Shown here in pieces: positions 16,709-25,110 of a DNA stretch of 64,000 nucleotides (the stretch's first letter is position 1; every line of letters begins with the position of its first letter). Both the position numbers and the translations under genes were made by a program. A model generated the notes under the pieces. The model saw only the letters and a program-made list of their open reading frames with translations, did not search any database and was not told the origin of the DNA. The DNA comes from Nocardioidaceae bacterium SCSIO 66511 (GTDB lineage Bacteria; Actinomycetota; Actinomycetes; Propionibacteriales; Nocardioidaceae). The stretch is from positions 3,720,001 through 3,784,000 of the forward strand of contig CP095846.1 in assembly GCA_023100825.1 (NCBI GenBank), written 5' to 3'.

Positions 16709-17536
16709 ATGACTGCCTCGATCGAGATGAACGACGGACGCACGATGCCCGCGATCGGCTTCGGCACCTGGCCGTTGAAGGGCGCTGCGGGCACCACCGC
16801 CGTACGCACGGCGATCGAATCGGGCTACCGGCTGATCGACACCGCCGCGAAGTACGAGAACGAGGACGCCGTGGGCCGCGCGATCGCCGAGAGCGGCGTA
16901 CCGCGTGCAGACCTGTTCGTCACAACGAAGCTGCGTGGCGATGAGCAGGGGTACGACTCGGCGATCCGGGCGTGCGAGTCGTCGCTCGAGCGCCTCGGCC
17001 TCGACTACGTCGATCTGTATCTGATCCACTGGCCGCTCCCCCGCGTCAACGCGTACGTCGCCTCGTGGCGGGCGCTTCTTGCACTGCAGGAGCGCGGTCT
17101 GGTCCGATCTGTCGGCGTCTCCAACTTCACCGCCGCCCACCTCGACCGCATCGTTGCCGAAACGGGCGTCACTCCCGCGGTGAACCAGATCGAGCTGCAT
17201 CCGTTCTTCCCGCAGGCCGAACAACGCGCGTACGACACCGAGCACGGGATCGTCACCCAGAGTTGGAGCCCACTCGGTCGCGGGTCGGATCTGCTCGAAT
17301 CCCGCGTGATCACCGAGATCGCGGAGGCACATGGCGCGACCGCCGGCCAGGTCGTTCTCGCCTGGCACCTCGCGATCGGCGCCGCACCGATCCCCAAGTC
17401 GGCCGATCCGGAGCGCATGCGGGCCAACCTCGCGGCCGCCGAGCTCACCCTCACCCCTGCCGACCTGGAAGCGATCGCCGGACTCGATGACGGGCGCCGC
17501 CTCGGCGGTGATCCCGACTCCCACGAGGAGTTCTGA
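16709..17536 (+). CDS. Aldo/keto reductase
   Basis: 275 residues from the ATG at 16709. The AKR tetrad is complete: Asp in [13 protein letters not shown], Tyr in the same motif, Lys in [10 protein letters not shown] and His in YLIHWPL. Signature [11 protein letters not shown] and the NADPH-binding [13 protein letters not shown] are present. It resembles the AKR5 2,5-diketo-gluconate-reductase group. It lies between paaK (divergent) and paaA (same strand, 92 bases before it), but no known step of the phenylacetate pathway needs it; removal of reactive aldehydes is one possibility. A GATAAT box 12 bases before the ATG suggests a leaderless start. Confidence 0.9.
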   Translation: MTASIEMNDGRTMPAIGFGTWPLKGAAGTTAVRTAIESGYRLIDTAAKYENEDAVGRAIAESGVPRADLFVTTKLRGDEQGYDSAIRACESSLERLGLDYVDLYLIHWPLPRVNAYVASWRALLALQERGLVRSVGVSNFTAAHLDRIVAETGVTPAVNQIELHPFFPQAEQRAYDTEHGIVTQSWSPLGRGSDLLESRVITEIAEAHGATAGQVVLAWHLAIGAAPIPKSADPERMRANLAAAELTLTPADLEAIAGLDDGRRLGGDPDSHEEF

Positions 17537-17546
17537 CCACCGCGGG

Positions 17547-17609
17547 TTGTACGGCACGTACGGCTTGGGGCACAATCGAAGGCACACAAACCGACCGAAC
17601 GATCGGTTT
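17547..17609 (+). promoter_or_regulatory. paaA promoter and PaaR-like operator
   Basis: TTGTAC (17547-17552), an 18-base spacer and CACAAT (17571-17576) form a plausible promoter with a start site near 17583. Just downstream is an imperfect palindrome with outer arms AAACCGA and TCGGTTT (17588-17609). Its left half CCGACCGA is identical to the paaN operator half-site. A bound TetR protein here would stop early elongation. Confidence 0.7.
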
Positions 17610-17628
17610 GGCGCGAAGGAGAGTAGCC

Positions 17629-18567
17629 ATGACCGTCGCGGAGACGGAGCTCGAGAGCGGGTTCAACGAGACGATCGAGCACGAGCAGCGGATCGAGCCG
17701 CGCGACTGGATGCCCGACGGTTACCGCAAGACACTGATCCGCCAGATCGCGCAACACGCACACTCGGAGATCATCGGCATGCAGCCCGAGGGCAACTGGC
17801 TCACCCGGGCCCCGTCGTTGCGCCGCAAGGCGATCCTGATGGCGAAGGTCCAGGACGAAGCCGGCCACGGGTTGTACCTCTACTCCGCGGCCGAGACCCT
17901 CGGCGCCGACCGCGCCGACCTCACCGACAAGCTGATCACGGGCCGGCAGAAGTACTCCTCGATCTTCAACTACCCCACGCTGACCTTCGCCGATGTCGGC
18001 GTGATCGGCTGGCTGGTCGACGGCGCCGCGATCTGCAACCAGGTGCCGCTCTGCCGCAGCTCGTACGGCCCGTACGCGCGGGCGATGATCCGCGTCTGCA
18101 AGGAGGAGTCGTTCCACCAGCGGCAGGGTTACGAACTGCTCATGTGCATGATGCGCGGCTCCGATGAGCAGCGCGCGATGGTGCAAGAGTCTGTCGATCG
18201 CTGGTGGTGGCCCTCGCTGATGATGTTCGGTCCGCCCGACGACGACTCTCCCAACACCGCGCAGTCGATGGCGTGGGGAATCAAGCGCCACACCAACGAC
18301 GAGCTGCGGCAACGCTTCGTCGATATGACTGTCCCGCAGGCCGATGCGCTCGGCGTGACGTTCCCCGACGCCGGCCTCACGTGGAATGACCAACGCGGTT
18401 CGTACGACTTCAGCGAGCCCGACTGGTCCGAGCTCAAGGCAGTCATCACCGGCAACGGGCCGTGCAACGCAGAGCGGGTCGCCCGGCGTAAGCACGCGCA
18501 TGACGAAGGCGCATGGGTACGCGAGGCCGCGAGTGCATTCGCGAACAAGCAGAAGGAACCAGCATGA
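17629..18567 (+). CDS. paaA: 1,2-phenylacetyl-CoA epoxidase catalytic subunit PaaA
   Basis: 312 residues from the ATG at 17629 with AAGGAG upstream. It is the di-iron oxygenase subunit that epoxidises the ring of phenylacetyl-CoA. Ferritin-like helices carry the two metal motifs [13 protein letters not shown] (about 85-97) and [15 protein letters not shown] (about 157-171), each with the Glu-x-x-His pattern. The CoA-binding PaaC partner is encoded two genes later. It is the first gene of paaABCDE, and its stop overlaps the paaB start. Confidence 0.97.
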   Translation: MTVAETELESGFNETIEHEQRIEPRDWMPDGYRKTLIRQIAQHAHSEIIGMQPEGNWLTRAPSLRRKAILMAKVQDEAGHGLYLYSAAETLGADRADLTDKLITGRQKYSSIFNYPTLTFADVGVIGWLVDGAAICNQVPLCRSSYGPYARAMIRVCKEESFHQRQGYELLMCMMRGSDEQRAMVQESVDRWWWPSLMMFGPPDDDSPNTAQSMAWGIKRHTNDELRQRFVDMTVPQADALGVTFPDAGLTWNDQRGSYDFSEPDWSELKAVITGNGPCNAERVARRKHAHDEGAWVREAASAFANKQKEPA

Positions 18568-18851
18568 CCGATGCCAACTGGCCCCTCTACGAGGTCTTCG
18601 TACGCGGCAAGCGTGGGCTGAACCACGTGCACGTCGGTTCCGTGCACGCTTCCGACGACGAGATGGCCTTGCGCCACGCCCGCGACGTGTTCACCCGCCG
18701 CAACGAGGGTTCGAGCATCTGGGTCGTACGCGCCGATGCGATCGCCGCATCGAGCCCGAGCGAGAAGGACCCGTACTTCGCACCCGCCGCGGACAAGGTC
18801 TACCGCCACCCGACGTTCTACGACATCCCCGACGATGTCCCTCATATGTGA
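18564..18851 (+). CDS. paaB: Phenylacetyl-CoA epoxidase subunit PaaB
   Basis: 95 residues. The sequence [24 protein letters not shown] at the start, then [21 protein letters not shown], is typical of PaaB, a small structural subunit that bridges PaaAC heterodimers. It has no metal or cofactor motif. ATG overlaps the paaA stop by four bases, so translation is coupled. Confidence 0.96.
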   Translation: MTDANWPLYEVFVRGKRGLNHVHVGSVHASDDEMALRHARDVFTRRNEGSSIWVVRADAIAASSPSEKDPYFAPAADKVYRHPTFYDIPDDVPHM

Positions 18852-18858
18852 GCCCGAG

Positions 18859-19782
18859 ATGACCGATCCCTCGACGCACTCCGATAACGCGTACGACTCG
18901 CTCGCCGAGGCACATGACGACGCCCGCTGGGCGTACGGCACCGGGTTCGACGACCCGCTCGCCGGTGTCGACACGACGCTGCCCGACGGAGCCGACGGTG
19001 CAGCGCTAGCGGCGTACTGCCTGATGCTCGCCGATGACGCCCTGATCATGTCGCAGCGCCTCGCCGAGTGGAGCACCTACGCGCCCGAGCTCGAGGAGGA
19101 GGTTGCGCTCGCGAACGTCGGCCTCGACCTACTCGGCCAGGCGCGGCTCCTGCTCGCGCGCGCGGCCGCGGCCGATCCGAGCTGCGTGCCCGTACTCCCC
19201 GACGGTTCGCCGGTGCCGGCGGAGGACGCCCTTGCGTACTTCCGCGATGAGCAGAGCTTCCGCAACGTACGCTTGGCCGAGGTCGACAACGGTGACTTCG
19301 CCGCATCGATCGCGCGACTCTTCTGCTTCTCTGCTTGGCGGTTGAGCATTCTGCATCGACTGCGAGACTCGCACGACCCAGTGGTCGCCGCGGTTGCCGC
19401 CAAGGGCGTCAAGGAGCTCGCGTACCACCGCGACTACGCCGCGCGCTGGCTGGTGACGCTCGCCCAGGGCACCGCCGAGTCGCGCCAGCGGATGGTGGCC
19501 GGGCTTTCGTACTGCTGGCCGTACGTCGGCGAGCTCTTCGCTGCGCATCCCGTCGAATCCGCACTGCCCGGTATCGCCGTCGACTCCGCCGCAGTGCGGC
19601 CGGAGTTCGAGGAGACGATCGCGGCAGTGCTCGACGCGGCGAACCTCGACGTGCCCGATGCGCCGTTCGCGCGTGCGGTCGACGGGCGAGCCGGCCGCGA
19701 CGGCGTACACACCGAGGCGATGGGCCATCTGCTCGCCGAGATGCAGGCCGTCGCACGCGCTCACCCGATGGGGAGCTGGTAG
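18859..19782 (+). CDS. paaC: Phenylacetyl-CoA epoxidase structural subunit PaaC
   Basis: 307 residues from the ATG at 18859; an in-frame ATG at 18835 inside paaB is an alternative. It is ferritin-like, as PaaA, but its metal motifs are degenerate: NVGLDLLGQARLLL and KGVKELAYHRDYAARW lack the full Glu-x-x-His pairs, in line with its structural role in holding PaaA. The start follows the paaB stop by seven bases. Confidence 0.95.
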   Translation: MTDPSTHSDNAYDSLAEAHDDARWAYGTGFDDPLAGVDTTLPDGADGAALAAYCLMLADDALIMSQRLAEWSTYAPELEEEVALANVGLDLLGQARLLLARAAAADPSCVPVLPDGSPVPAEDALAYFRDEQSFRNVRLAEVDNGDFAASIARLFCFSAWRLSILHRLRDSHDPVVAAVAAKGVKELAYHRDYAARWLVTLAQGTAESRQRMVAGLSYCWPYVGELFAAHPVESALPGIAVDSAAVRPEFEETIAAVLDAANLDVPDAPFARAVDGRAGRDGVHTEAMGHLLAEMQAVARAHPMGSW

Positions 19783-19784
19783 CG

Positions 19785-20300
19785 GTGACTGCCAGAACCC
19801 TTACTCCGTTGACGCATGCGCGCTCCGTCGCGTCCCGGGTGCCCGATCCCGAGCTGCCGATGGTCACCATCGACGACCTCGGTATCCTGCGTGAGGTCGC
19901 CTTCGACGACACCACCCTCGTGGTCACGATCACTCCGACCTACTCCGGCTGTCCGGCCATCGGTGCGATCCGCGCTGACGTCCACGCGGCGCTCCGCCGC
20001 GCCGGCTTCGACGACGTCGACGTACGCACGACGCTCGACCCGCCGTGGACCACCGACTGGGTCTCCGCCGACGGTCGTCGCAAGCTCGCTGAACATGGCA
20101 TCTCACCGCCGCAGCACGGTGCAGCGAGTCCGACCGGTCCGGTTCCACTCGCCCTCACCATGCCGAGTCGGCTGGTGCATTGCCCGCATTGCGGCTCGGG
20201 CGACACACACGAGACCTCGCATTTCGGCTCGACCGCCTGCAAGTCGCTGCACCGCTGTCGTACCTGCGGCGAGCCGTTCGAGCACGTCAAGGAGATCTGA
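19785..20300 (+). CDS. paaD: Epoxidase maturation factor PaaD (SUF/DUF59 and zinc-binding)
   Basis: 171 residues from a GTG two bases after the paaC stop. The N-terminal half is a DUF59 domain (PDPELPMVTIDDLGILREV, then TPTYSGCPAIGAI, with the conserved cysteine). The C-terminal half has two CxxC pairs (CPHCGS and CRTCGE), a probable zinc or iron-sulfur site, ahead of a PFEHVKEI tail. PaaD is needed for assembly of metal or iron-sulfur centres in the PaaABCE complex. Its stop overlaps the paaE start. Confidence 0.94.
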   Translation: MTARTLTPLTHARSVASRVPDPELPMVTIDDLGILREVAFDDTTLVVTITPTYSGCPAIGAIRADVHAALRRAGFDDVDVRTTLDPPWTTDWVSADGRRKLAEHGISPPQHGAASPTGPVPLALTMPSRLVHCPHCGSGDTHETSHFGSTACKSLHRCRTCGEPFEHVKEI

Positions 20301-21394
20301 TGACCGCGACCGACGTCGCACCGCGGCGCAAGCGCAAGCGGCTCAAGTTCCACGACCTGCGTGTCGCCGAGATCGAGCGGCTGTGTGATGACGCCGTCGC
20401 GGTGACGTTCGAGGTTCCGCCCGAGCTGGCCGAGGCGTACGAGTTCACGCCAGGTCAGTACCTCACGCTCTCTCGTACCGTCGACGGACGCAAGGAGCGC
20501 CGCTCGTACTCGATCTGTGCCGCCGCCGGCACGCGCCCGCGGGTCGGCGTACGCGAGGTTCCGGACGGGTTGTTCTCGCAGTGGCTCGTGCACAACGTAC
20601 GCCCCGGCGACACGGTCGAAGTGGGCACACCGATCGGGAAGTTCACGACCGAACCGGAGACCGGCGGGCGGCATGTTCTCGTCGCCGCCGGATCAGGCAT
20701 CACACCCGTCATTTCGATCGCCTCGTCGCTACTTGCAGGCTCCGATGCCCATGTCACGCTGCTGTACGGCAATCGACGCACCAACACGGTGATGTTCGCC
20801 GAGGAGCTCGGTGATCTCAAGGACGCGTACGGCGCAAGACTCGAGCTCATACACGTGTTGTCGCGCGAGCCGCGCGAGGTCGAGCTGTTCTCCGGTCGAC
20901 TCGACGGTGAGCGGGTCGGTGCACTCCTCGACGCTCTGGTGCCTGTCGACGCGGTCGACGGTTTCTGGCTGTGCGGTCCGTACGACATGGTGCTCGACGT
21001 ACGCGAGGCGCTGGCCGAGCGCGAAGTGCCCAAGGAGCGGATCCACCAGGAACTCTTCTTCGCCGGCGACACCCCGCCCGCTCCGACCCAGCATGCCGAA
21101 GCGACCTCCGACGGGCCCACGAGCGATGTCACGGTACAACTCGACGGCCGCTCGTCGACGCTGACGCTTCCACGCACGCAACCGGTGCTCGACTCCGCTC
21201 AGCGACAGCGATCGGATCTGCCGTTCGCCTGCAAAGGCGGGGTCTGCGGAACCTGCCGGGCACAGGTCACCGCCGGCGAGGTCGACATGCGGCGCAACTA
21301 CGCGCTGGAGGACGACGAGGTCGCGGCGGGGTTCGTACTCACCTGCCAGTCGTACCCGGTCAGCGACGCAGTCACCATCGACTACGACGCATAG
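20300..21394 (+). CDS. paaE: Phenylacetyl-CoA epoxidase reductase PaaE
   Basis: 364 residues. Three domains appear in order: an FAD-binding ferredoxin-reductase domain with RRSYSIC (about 66-72), an NAD(P) domain beginning VLVAAGSGITPVIS (about 118-131), and a C-terminal plant-type 2Fe-2S ferredoxin (CKGGVCGTCRAQ, then VLTCQS). It passes electrons from NADPH to PaaA. The A of its ATG is the last base of the paaD stop. It ends the operon. Confidence 0.95.
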   Translation: MTATDVAPRRKRKRLKFHDLRVAEIERLCDDAVAVTFEVPPELAEAYEFTPGQYLTLSRTVDGRKERRSYSICAAAGTRPRVGVREVPDGLFSQWLVHNVRPGDTVEVGTPIGKFTTEPETGGRHVLVAAGSGITPVISIASSLLAGSDAHVTLLYGNRRTNTVMFAEELGDLKDAYGARLELIHVLSREPREVELFSGRLDGERVGALLDALVPVDAVDGFWLCGPYDMVLDVREALAEREVPKERIHQELFFAGDTPPAPTQHAEATSDGPTSDVTVQLDGRSSTLTLPRTQPVLDSAQRQRSDLPFACKGGVCGTCRAQVTAGEVDMRRNYALEDDEVAAGFVLTCQSYPVSDAVTIDYDA

Positions 21395-21403
21395 ACGACC
21401 GGG

Positions 21404-21592
21404 CTATGCGCCGCCCCCGGCACTCTTGCGACGAAACATCGGCGTTTCGGTGCGCTCAGCCGTGCCGTGGGCCTTATCCGAACCGTCGTGCTCTGCACTT
21501 TCGGCGGAGGCGTGGTGACGCTCCTGCTTCTTCTCCAGTGCCTCACGAAACTTCGCCTTGATGTCCTCTGGTGGCGTGGGTTGATCGGTCAC
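21404..21592 (-). CDS. Small conserved actinobacterial protein (DUF5302-like)
   Basis: 62 residues from a GTG with GAGGGGAC upstream. It begins TDQPTPPEDIKAKFREALEKK, a charged helix, and ends with HGTAERTETPMFRRKSAGG. The KFREALEKK helix and the MFRRKS tail match the small DUF5302 family of unknown function. It converges on paaE with nine bases between the stops. Confidence 0.78.
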   Translation of the reverse strand: MTDQPTPPEDIKAKFREALEKKQERHHASAESAEHDGSDKAHGTAERTETPMFRRKSAGGGA

Positions 21593-21679
21593 GGATCCGT
21601 CCCCTCTCGTCGTCGGACATCTCCACCTTGGCACGTTTCGGCCGCTGCAGCCACGGATATTTCGTACGTGCGGTGCGAC

Positions 21680-21857
21680 TGCCCGGCTCGGCTCGATTGT
21701 CCGGCAGCCGTCTCGTCACCTTGATATGGGATCGGGGTAACGTTCGCGCTGCTGTGTCGCCTGCGTACCGGTAGGCACGAGCGTACCAGCGAGCACGGCA
21801 ACCGGTCACTTTGCACGGCGTACCTGCCATGCAAAGTGGAGTTTCACCATGCTTACT
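21680..21857 (+). repeat. Intergenic structured repeat, copy B (lacks right arm)
   Basis: This lies in the 335-base gap 21593-21927. The core is at 21807-21838: CACTTTGCA and TGCAAAGTG arms within the common 12-8-12 hairpin, with one C/A mismatch. Upstream, a 29-base run beginning ACCTTGATATGGGATCGG is identical to copy C. After the TTACTTG word the sequence leaves the consensus, so the right arm and its 18-mer are missing. The rest of the gap shows only the promoter of the following gene. Confidence 0.8.
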
Positions 21858-21927
21858 TGAGGAAGCCGAAGAGGCGACCGCGGTAATCCACTCGCGTGTA
21901 CCCCGACCCGCTACGTACGGTCGGCGC

Positions 21928-22293
21928 ATGGTGCCGAGCAACTGGTTCAAACATCATCGCGGCGAGGACGGCGAGCACGTCGGCTACCTCGCCGCGGTCG
22001 ACGAAGGATTCGTGGCGTACTCGCTGTTCGGCCATCGGCTGTGCGATGCCATGGATCTCGACGATGCCGAGGCCATGCTCGACTCGGCCGGCCTGCGACA
22101 GCTCGCCGAGCGGTGGTTGCTGCAGATCGAGGGACGCACCGAACCGCTACTGGTCGAGATCGTCGAGGTGACACCCGATGCGGTCACGGTCAGGCACATC
22201 GACTACGACGACGAGGGCAGCTGGGGGACCCTGTTCACGCTCGACGTGCCCGTCGACGCAGCACAGCTCCAGCCGGCGCAAACGCTGCGCTAG
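21928..22293 (+). CDS. Conserved hypothetical protein, about 120 residues
   Basis: 121 residues from the ATG at 21928. The longer frame would run through repeat B, so it was rejected. There is no signal peptide or membrane helix. The sequence is acidic and beta-rich (LLQIEGRTEPLLVEIVEVTPDAVTVRHIDYDDEG), with a short N-terminal basic patch (NWFKHHRGED). No family is recognised. A TACGGT box lies 12 bases upstream with no ribosome site, so the mRNA is probably leaderless. It converges exactly on the next gene with no gap. Confidence 0.7.
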   Translation: MVPSNWFKHHRGEDGEHVGYLAAVDEGFVAYSLFGHRLCDAMDLDDAEAMLDSAGLRQLAERWLLQIEGRTEPLLVEIVEVTPDAVTVRHIDYDDEGSWGTLFTLDVPVDAAQLQPAQTLR

Positions 22294-23076
22294 CTAACCG
22301 AGCAGGTGGTCGAGCACGAGCGGGCTCGCGACGTCGCGAAACTCTTCGAAGTACGCGTGGCGTGCGCCGTCGATGATCTCCTCGCGGGCATCGGGGATGC
22401 GGTCAGCGATCAGCGTCGCATTGGCCGCGGGGCTCAATGCGTCGTCGCTTCCGTGTACGACGAGCGTCGGCGCAACGATGCGGGGCAGCAGGTCCCATGC
22501 GTCATGCCTGCGGCTCGCCTTGAGATGTCCGTTTCGTGCGTGCGCGGGCAGATCGCGGGACCCGATCGTGTGGAACGGCCCGTCGTGTCGGGCCAGCCAT
22601 CCGGGCGTGTACATCAGCTCCAGTAGCGTCCGGCGTACTGCCGCGCCGTCGCGCTGGGTCAGCGCGACATTGACCTGGCCGCGGCGGCGTACCCCGTGAC
22701 GGTCACCGGGTGAGGTGCAGCCGAGAACCAGCCGGTCGACGCGCTCGGGCCGCTCGGCCGCGATCACCTGCGCCACCCGGCCACCCATCGACGTGCCGTA
22801 CACATGGGCTCGTTCGACGCCGACGTGATCGAGAACGGCGATCGAGTCGGCCGCGAAGGTGCTGATCGAGTACGAGTCGTCATCGGGCTTGTCGCTTCGG
22901 CCGGTCCCGCGCCAGTCGAGCGCGATCGTCCTGAAGTGCGCATCGAAGTCGGCGCGTACGGAGTCCCACCACTGGTGATCGTTGGACTGCCCGGGGAGCA
23001 GCAGCACGGTCCGGTCGCCGGCACCGCGGACGTCGTAGTGAATTGCAGCCCCGTCGGCCGCCGTCGCTAGTGGCAC
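22294..23076 (-). CDS. Alpha/beta hydrolase
   Basis: 260 residues from a GTG at 23076, chosen because a TACCCT box begins 12 bases upstream; an ATG at 23142 would overlap the padR promoter. It is a typical alpha/beta hydrolase: LLLPGQSNDHQWW (oxyanion region, about 23-35), nucleophile elbow VYGTSMGGRVAQ with Ser at about 95, Asp in HGSDDALSP (about 210) and His in DGARHAYFEEF (about 238). Order and spacing fit the 3-oxoadipate enol-lactonase/haloperoxidase group; the substrate is unknown. It is divergent from padR. Confidence 0.84.
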   Translation of the reverse strand: MPLATAADGAAIHYDVRGAGDRTVLLLPGQSNDHQWWDSVRADFDAHFRTIALDWRGTGRSDKPDDDSYSISTFAADSIAVLDHVGVERAHVYGTSMGGRVAQVIAAERPERVDRLVLGCTSPGDRHGVRRRGQVNVALTQRDGAAVRRTLLELMYTPGWLARHDGPFHTIGSRDLPAHARNGHLKASRRHDAWDLLPRIVAPTLVVHGSDDALSPAANATLIADRIPDAREEIIDGARHAYFEEFRDVASPLVLDHLLG

Positions 23077-23122
23077 GACGCGAGGGTATCCCCCCGTCGC
23101 CGACCGCGACGAGGCAGTGCGC

Positions 23123-23152
23123 TGGACAATAGTGTGTGTCACACAGTAACGT
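23123..23152 (+). promoter_or_regulatory. Promoter and operator of first PadR gene
   Basis: TGGACA (23123-23128), an 18-base spacer and TAACGT (23147-23152) form the promoter. The spacer holds the inverted repeat TGTGTG-T-CACACA (23133-23145). The GTG start at 23160 is 13 bases from the -10 box, again leaderless. A PadR dimer bound here would repress its own gene. Confidence 0.6.
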
Positions 23153-23159
23153 GTGGCAC

Positions 23160-23492
23160 GTGAGCGACGAACTGATCTCCGGCCAGAGCCAGGAGCTGCG
23201 GCGAGGGACCGTCATGCTCGCCTGCCTCGCGCTGCTGGAACAGCCCCAGTACGGGTACGCACTTCTGGAGACGCTCGACGGTGCCGGGCTCGCGGTCGAC
23301 GGCAACACGCTTTATCCACTGCTTCGCCGATTGGAGAAGCAAGGACTGTTGAGCAGCGAGTGGAACACCGACGAGTCCCGGCCGCGGAAGTTCTACCGGA
23401 CCAGCACGGAGGGTTCGCGCGTGCGGACCCGCCTGATCGCCGAATGGAATGACCTCGTCGCGTCGATGGCGCGCCTGACCAAGGAGCAGTGA
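23160..23492 (+). CDS. PadR-family regulator (first module)
   Basis: 110 residues from the GTG at 23160. The winged helix is typical of short PadR proteins: GTVMLACLALLEQPQYGYALLETL, then NTLYPLLRRLEKQGLLSSEW and the wing RPRKFYRTSTEG. It lacks the long C-terminal dimer helix of PadR-s1, as do PadR-s2 proteins. The next gene, a membrane protein with a HAAS-like prefix, begins on the A of its stop codon. PadR-HAAS pairs are commonly self-contained regulator/effector modules. Confidence 0.87.
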   Translation: MSDELISGQSQELRRGTVMLACLALLEQPQYGYALLETLDGAGLAVDGNTLYPLLRRLEKQGLLSSEWNTDESRPRKFYRTSTEGSRVRTRLIAEWNDLVASMARLTKEQ

Positions 23493-24421
23493 TGAGCACC
23501 GACACCCTCACCGACCGCTATGTCGCCGAGGTGATCCGACGCATACCGGCCGACCAGCGCGAGGACGTCGCCGCCGAGTTACAAGCGACGATCGCCGATA
23601 CGGTCGAGGCCAACGGAGCTGACCCTGAGACCGCAGAGCGCGCGGTCATCACCGAGTTGGGTGATCCGATCCGGCTCGCGGCCCGCTACGCCGACCGGCC
23701 GCTGGCGCTCATCGGCCCCGCCCTGTACCCCACGTACGTACGGGTGCTGAAGCTGCTACTCGCGACCGTACTCCCGCTGGTGACCGCCCTGTCGGTGATC
23801 CTCGACGTCGTCGAGCACAACGATGCCGGGTCGGCGTTCGAATCCGGGCTCGACACGATCATCACGGTCGGTGCCCAGATGGTCGCCTGGCTCACCGCAG
23901 TGTTCGCCGTCATGGACCGCCTCCAGGTACGCGGCGGACTTCCGGACATCTGGACGCCCGACAAGCTGCCCCGGGTGCGCTCATCGGACCGATCGAGCGC
24001 CGGAGCCTGCGCATCGGCCGCCTGGAACGCCGCGCTCCTCGTACTGATCCTCTGGCAGTACACCACCGTGCCGTATCGCGACGGAGACGACCGGCTCTCC
24101 ATCCTCGACCCGGATCTGTGGTCGGGCTGGATCTGGCCGGTCCTGATCGGCCTGGCGGCCATCGTCGTCCTCGAGATCATCCGGATCAGGCGCGGCTCGT
24201 GGTCACCGCCGCTCGTCGGTTGGTACGCCGCCGCGGAGGCGCTGGCCTCGCTGCCCCTCGCCTGGCTGGTGGCCGAGCAGCGGCTACTCAACCCCGACTT
24301 CGTCGCCGCGATCGGTGAGGACCAGATCGCGTCGGACTCGTGGTGGTCGGCCGCGGCGGTGATCATCGTGATCATCGGCATCTGGGAGGTCGCGAAGCGA
24401 TTCCGCGAAACCCAGCCCTGA
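23492..24421 (+). CDS. Membrane protein with HAAS-like N-terminal helical domain
   Basis: 309 residues from the ATG at 23492 with AAGGAG upstream. The first about 60 residues form the small helical domain usual after PadR genes (YVAEVIRRIPADQREDVAAEL, then AERAVITELGDPIRLAARY). Six or seven membrane segments follow (for example LLLATVLPLVTALSVIL and WIWPVLIGLAAIVVLEII). No enzymatic motif is seen. Coupling to padR (one shared base) suggests it is the target or the sensor partner of that regulator. Confidence 0.78.
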   Translation: MSTDTLTDRYVAEVIRRIPADQREDVAAELQATIADTVEANGADPETAERAVITELGDPIRLAARYADRPLALIGPALYPTYVRVLKLLLATVLPLVTALSVILDVVEHNDAGSAFESGLDTIITVGAQMVAWLTAVFAVMDRLQVRGGLPDIWTPDKLPRVRSSDRSSAGACASAAWNAALLVLILWQYTTVPYRDGDDRLSILDPDLWSGWIWPVLIGLAAIVVLEIIRIRRGSWSPPLVGWYAAAEALASLPLAWLVAEQRLLNPDFVAAIGEDQIASDSWWSAAAVIIVIIGIWEVAKRFRETQP

Positions 24422-24453
24422 CTCCAGCCCCAAAAGCCGTTGCGTGACGACGG

Positions 24454-24482
24454 TTCGCGATATATCGTCAATACATCGCGAA
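24454..24482 (+). promoter_or_regulatory. Operator of second PadR gene
   Basis: Two 12-base arms TTCGCGATATAT (24454-24465) and ATACATCGCGAA (24471-24482) are complementary except for one position and are separated by CGTCA. A -35-like TTGCGT (24440-24445) and -10-like TATCGT (24463-24468) overlap it. The ATG at 24505 follows a GGGGAGAGA ribosome site. PadR operators often contain ATGT/ACAT-type inverted repeats of this size. Confidence 0.68.
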
Positions 24483-24504
24483 CTTTCGACACGGGGAGAG
24501 ACAG

Positions 24505-25110
24505 ATGAACGGCAGACATGGCCAATGGGGCCCGCCATGGGCGCGCGGCCAGTGGGGCGGCGATCCGGGGTGGCGGCACGGGGGTCCGCCACCCTGGCTC
24601 ACCGGACTGCTCGGCGGTGCACCACAGCACGGGCGGCGCAGCGGGCCGCGCGTACGTCGCGGCGACGTACGCGCGGCGATCCTCGACGTACTGTCCGAGC
24701 GCCCGATGAACGGCTATCAAGTCATCAGCCGGATCGCGGAGCGCACCGGCGGCGCTTGGAAACCGAGCCCCGGCTCGGTCTATCCAACGATGCAGCAGCT
24801 CGAGGACGAAGGTCTCGTCGAGGCGGCAGAGGTCGACGGTCGCCGCGCAAGTCGGCTGACCGACGCGGGGCTCGATTACGTCGACACCCACCCCGACGAG
24901 CTAGCCGCCACCTGGCGCCCGTTCGAGGAGGATCCCCCCGACGACGACACGCTCGCCGACCTCCGACCCGCCGTGGGTCAGGTGATGGGTGCCCTCTGGC
25001 AGGTCGTCACAACAGGCAGTGCGGAGCAGCAGGATGAAGCCGCGAAGATCCTGGCCGATACCCGACGCAGGCTGTACGGCCTGCTCGCCGACGGAGACCC
25101 AGAGCCATGA
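24505..25110 (+). CDS. PadR-family regulator (second module)
   Basis: 201 residues. A Gly/Trp/Pro-rich N-terminal stretch of about 50 residues (HGQWGPPWARGQWGG) precedes the winged helix (AAILDVLSERPMNGYQVISRI, GSVYPTMQQLEDEGLV). A C-terminal helical part follows, including AALWQVVTTGSAEQQDEAAKIL-like sequence, as in the longer PadR proteins. The downstream DUF1707 gene overlaps it by four bases. It differs from the first PadR in length and operator, so the two modules probably act independently. Confidence 0.86.
   Translation: MNGRHGQWGPPWARGQWGGDPGWRHGGPPPWLTGLLGGAPQHGRRSGPRVRRGDVRAAILDVLSERPMNGYQVISRIAERTGGAWKPSPGSVYPTMQQLEDEGLVEAAEVDGRRASRLTDAGLDYVDTHPDELAATWRPFEEDPPDDDTLADLRPAVGQVMGALWQVVTTGSAEQQDEAAKILADTRRRLYGLLADGDPEP

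Noticed and set aside
17005-18501. 498-codon frame antisense to the aldo/keto reductase and paaA
   Set aside because: It covers two well-supported genes and has no motif.
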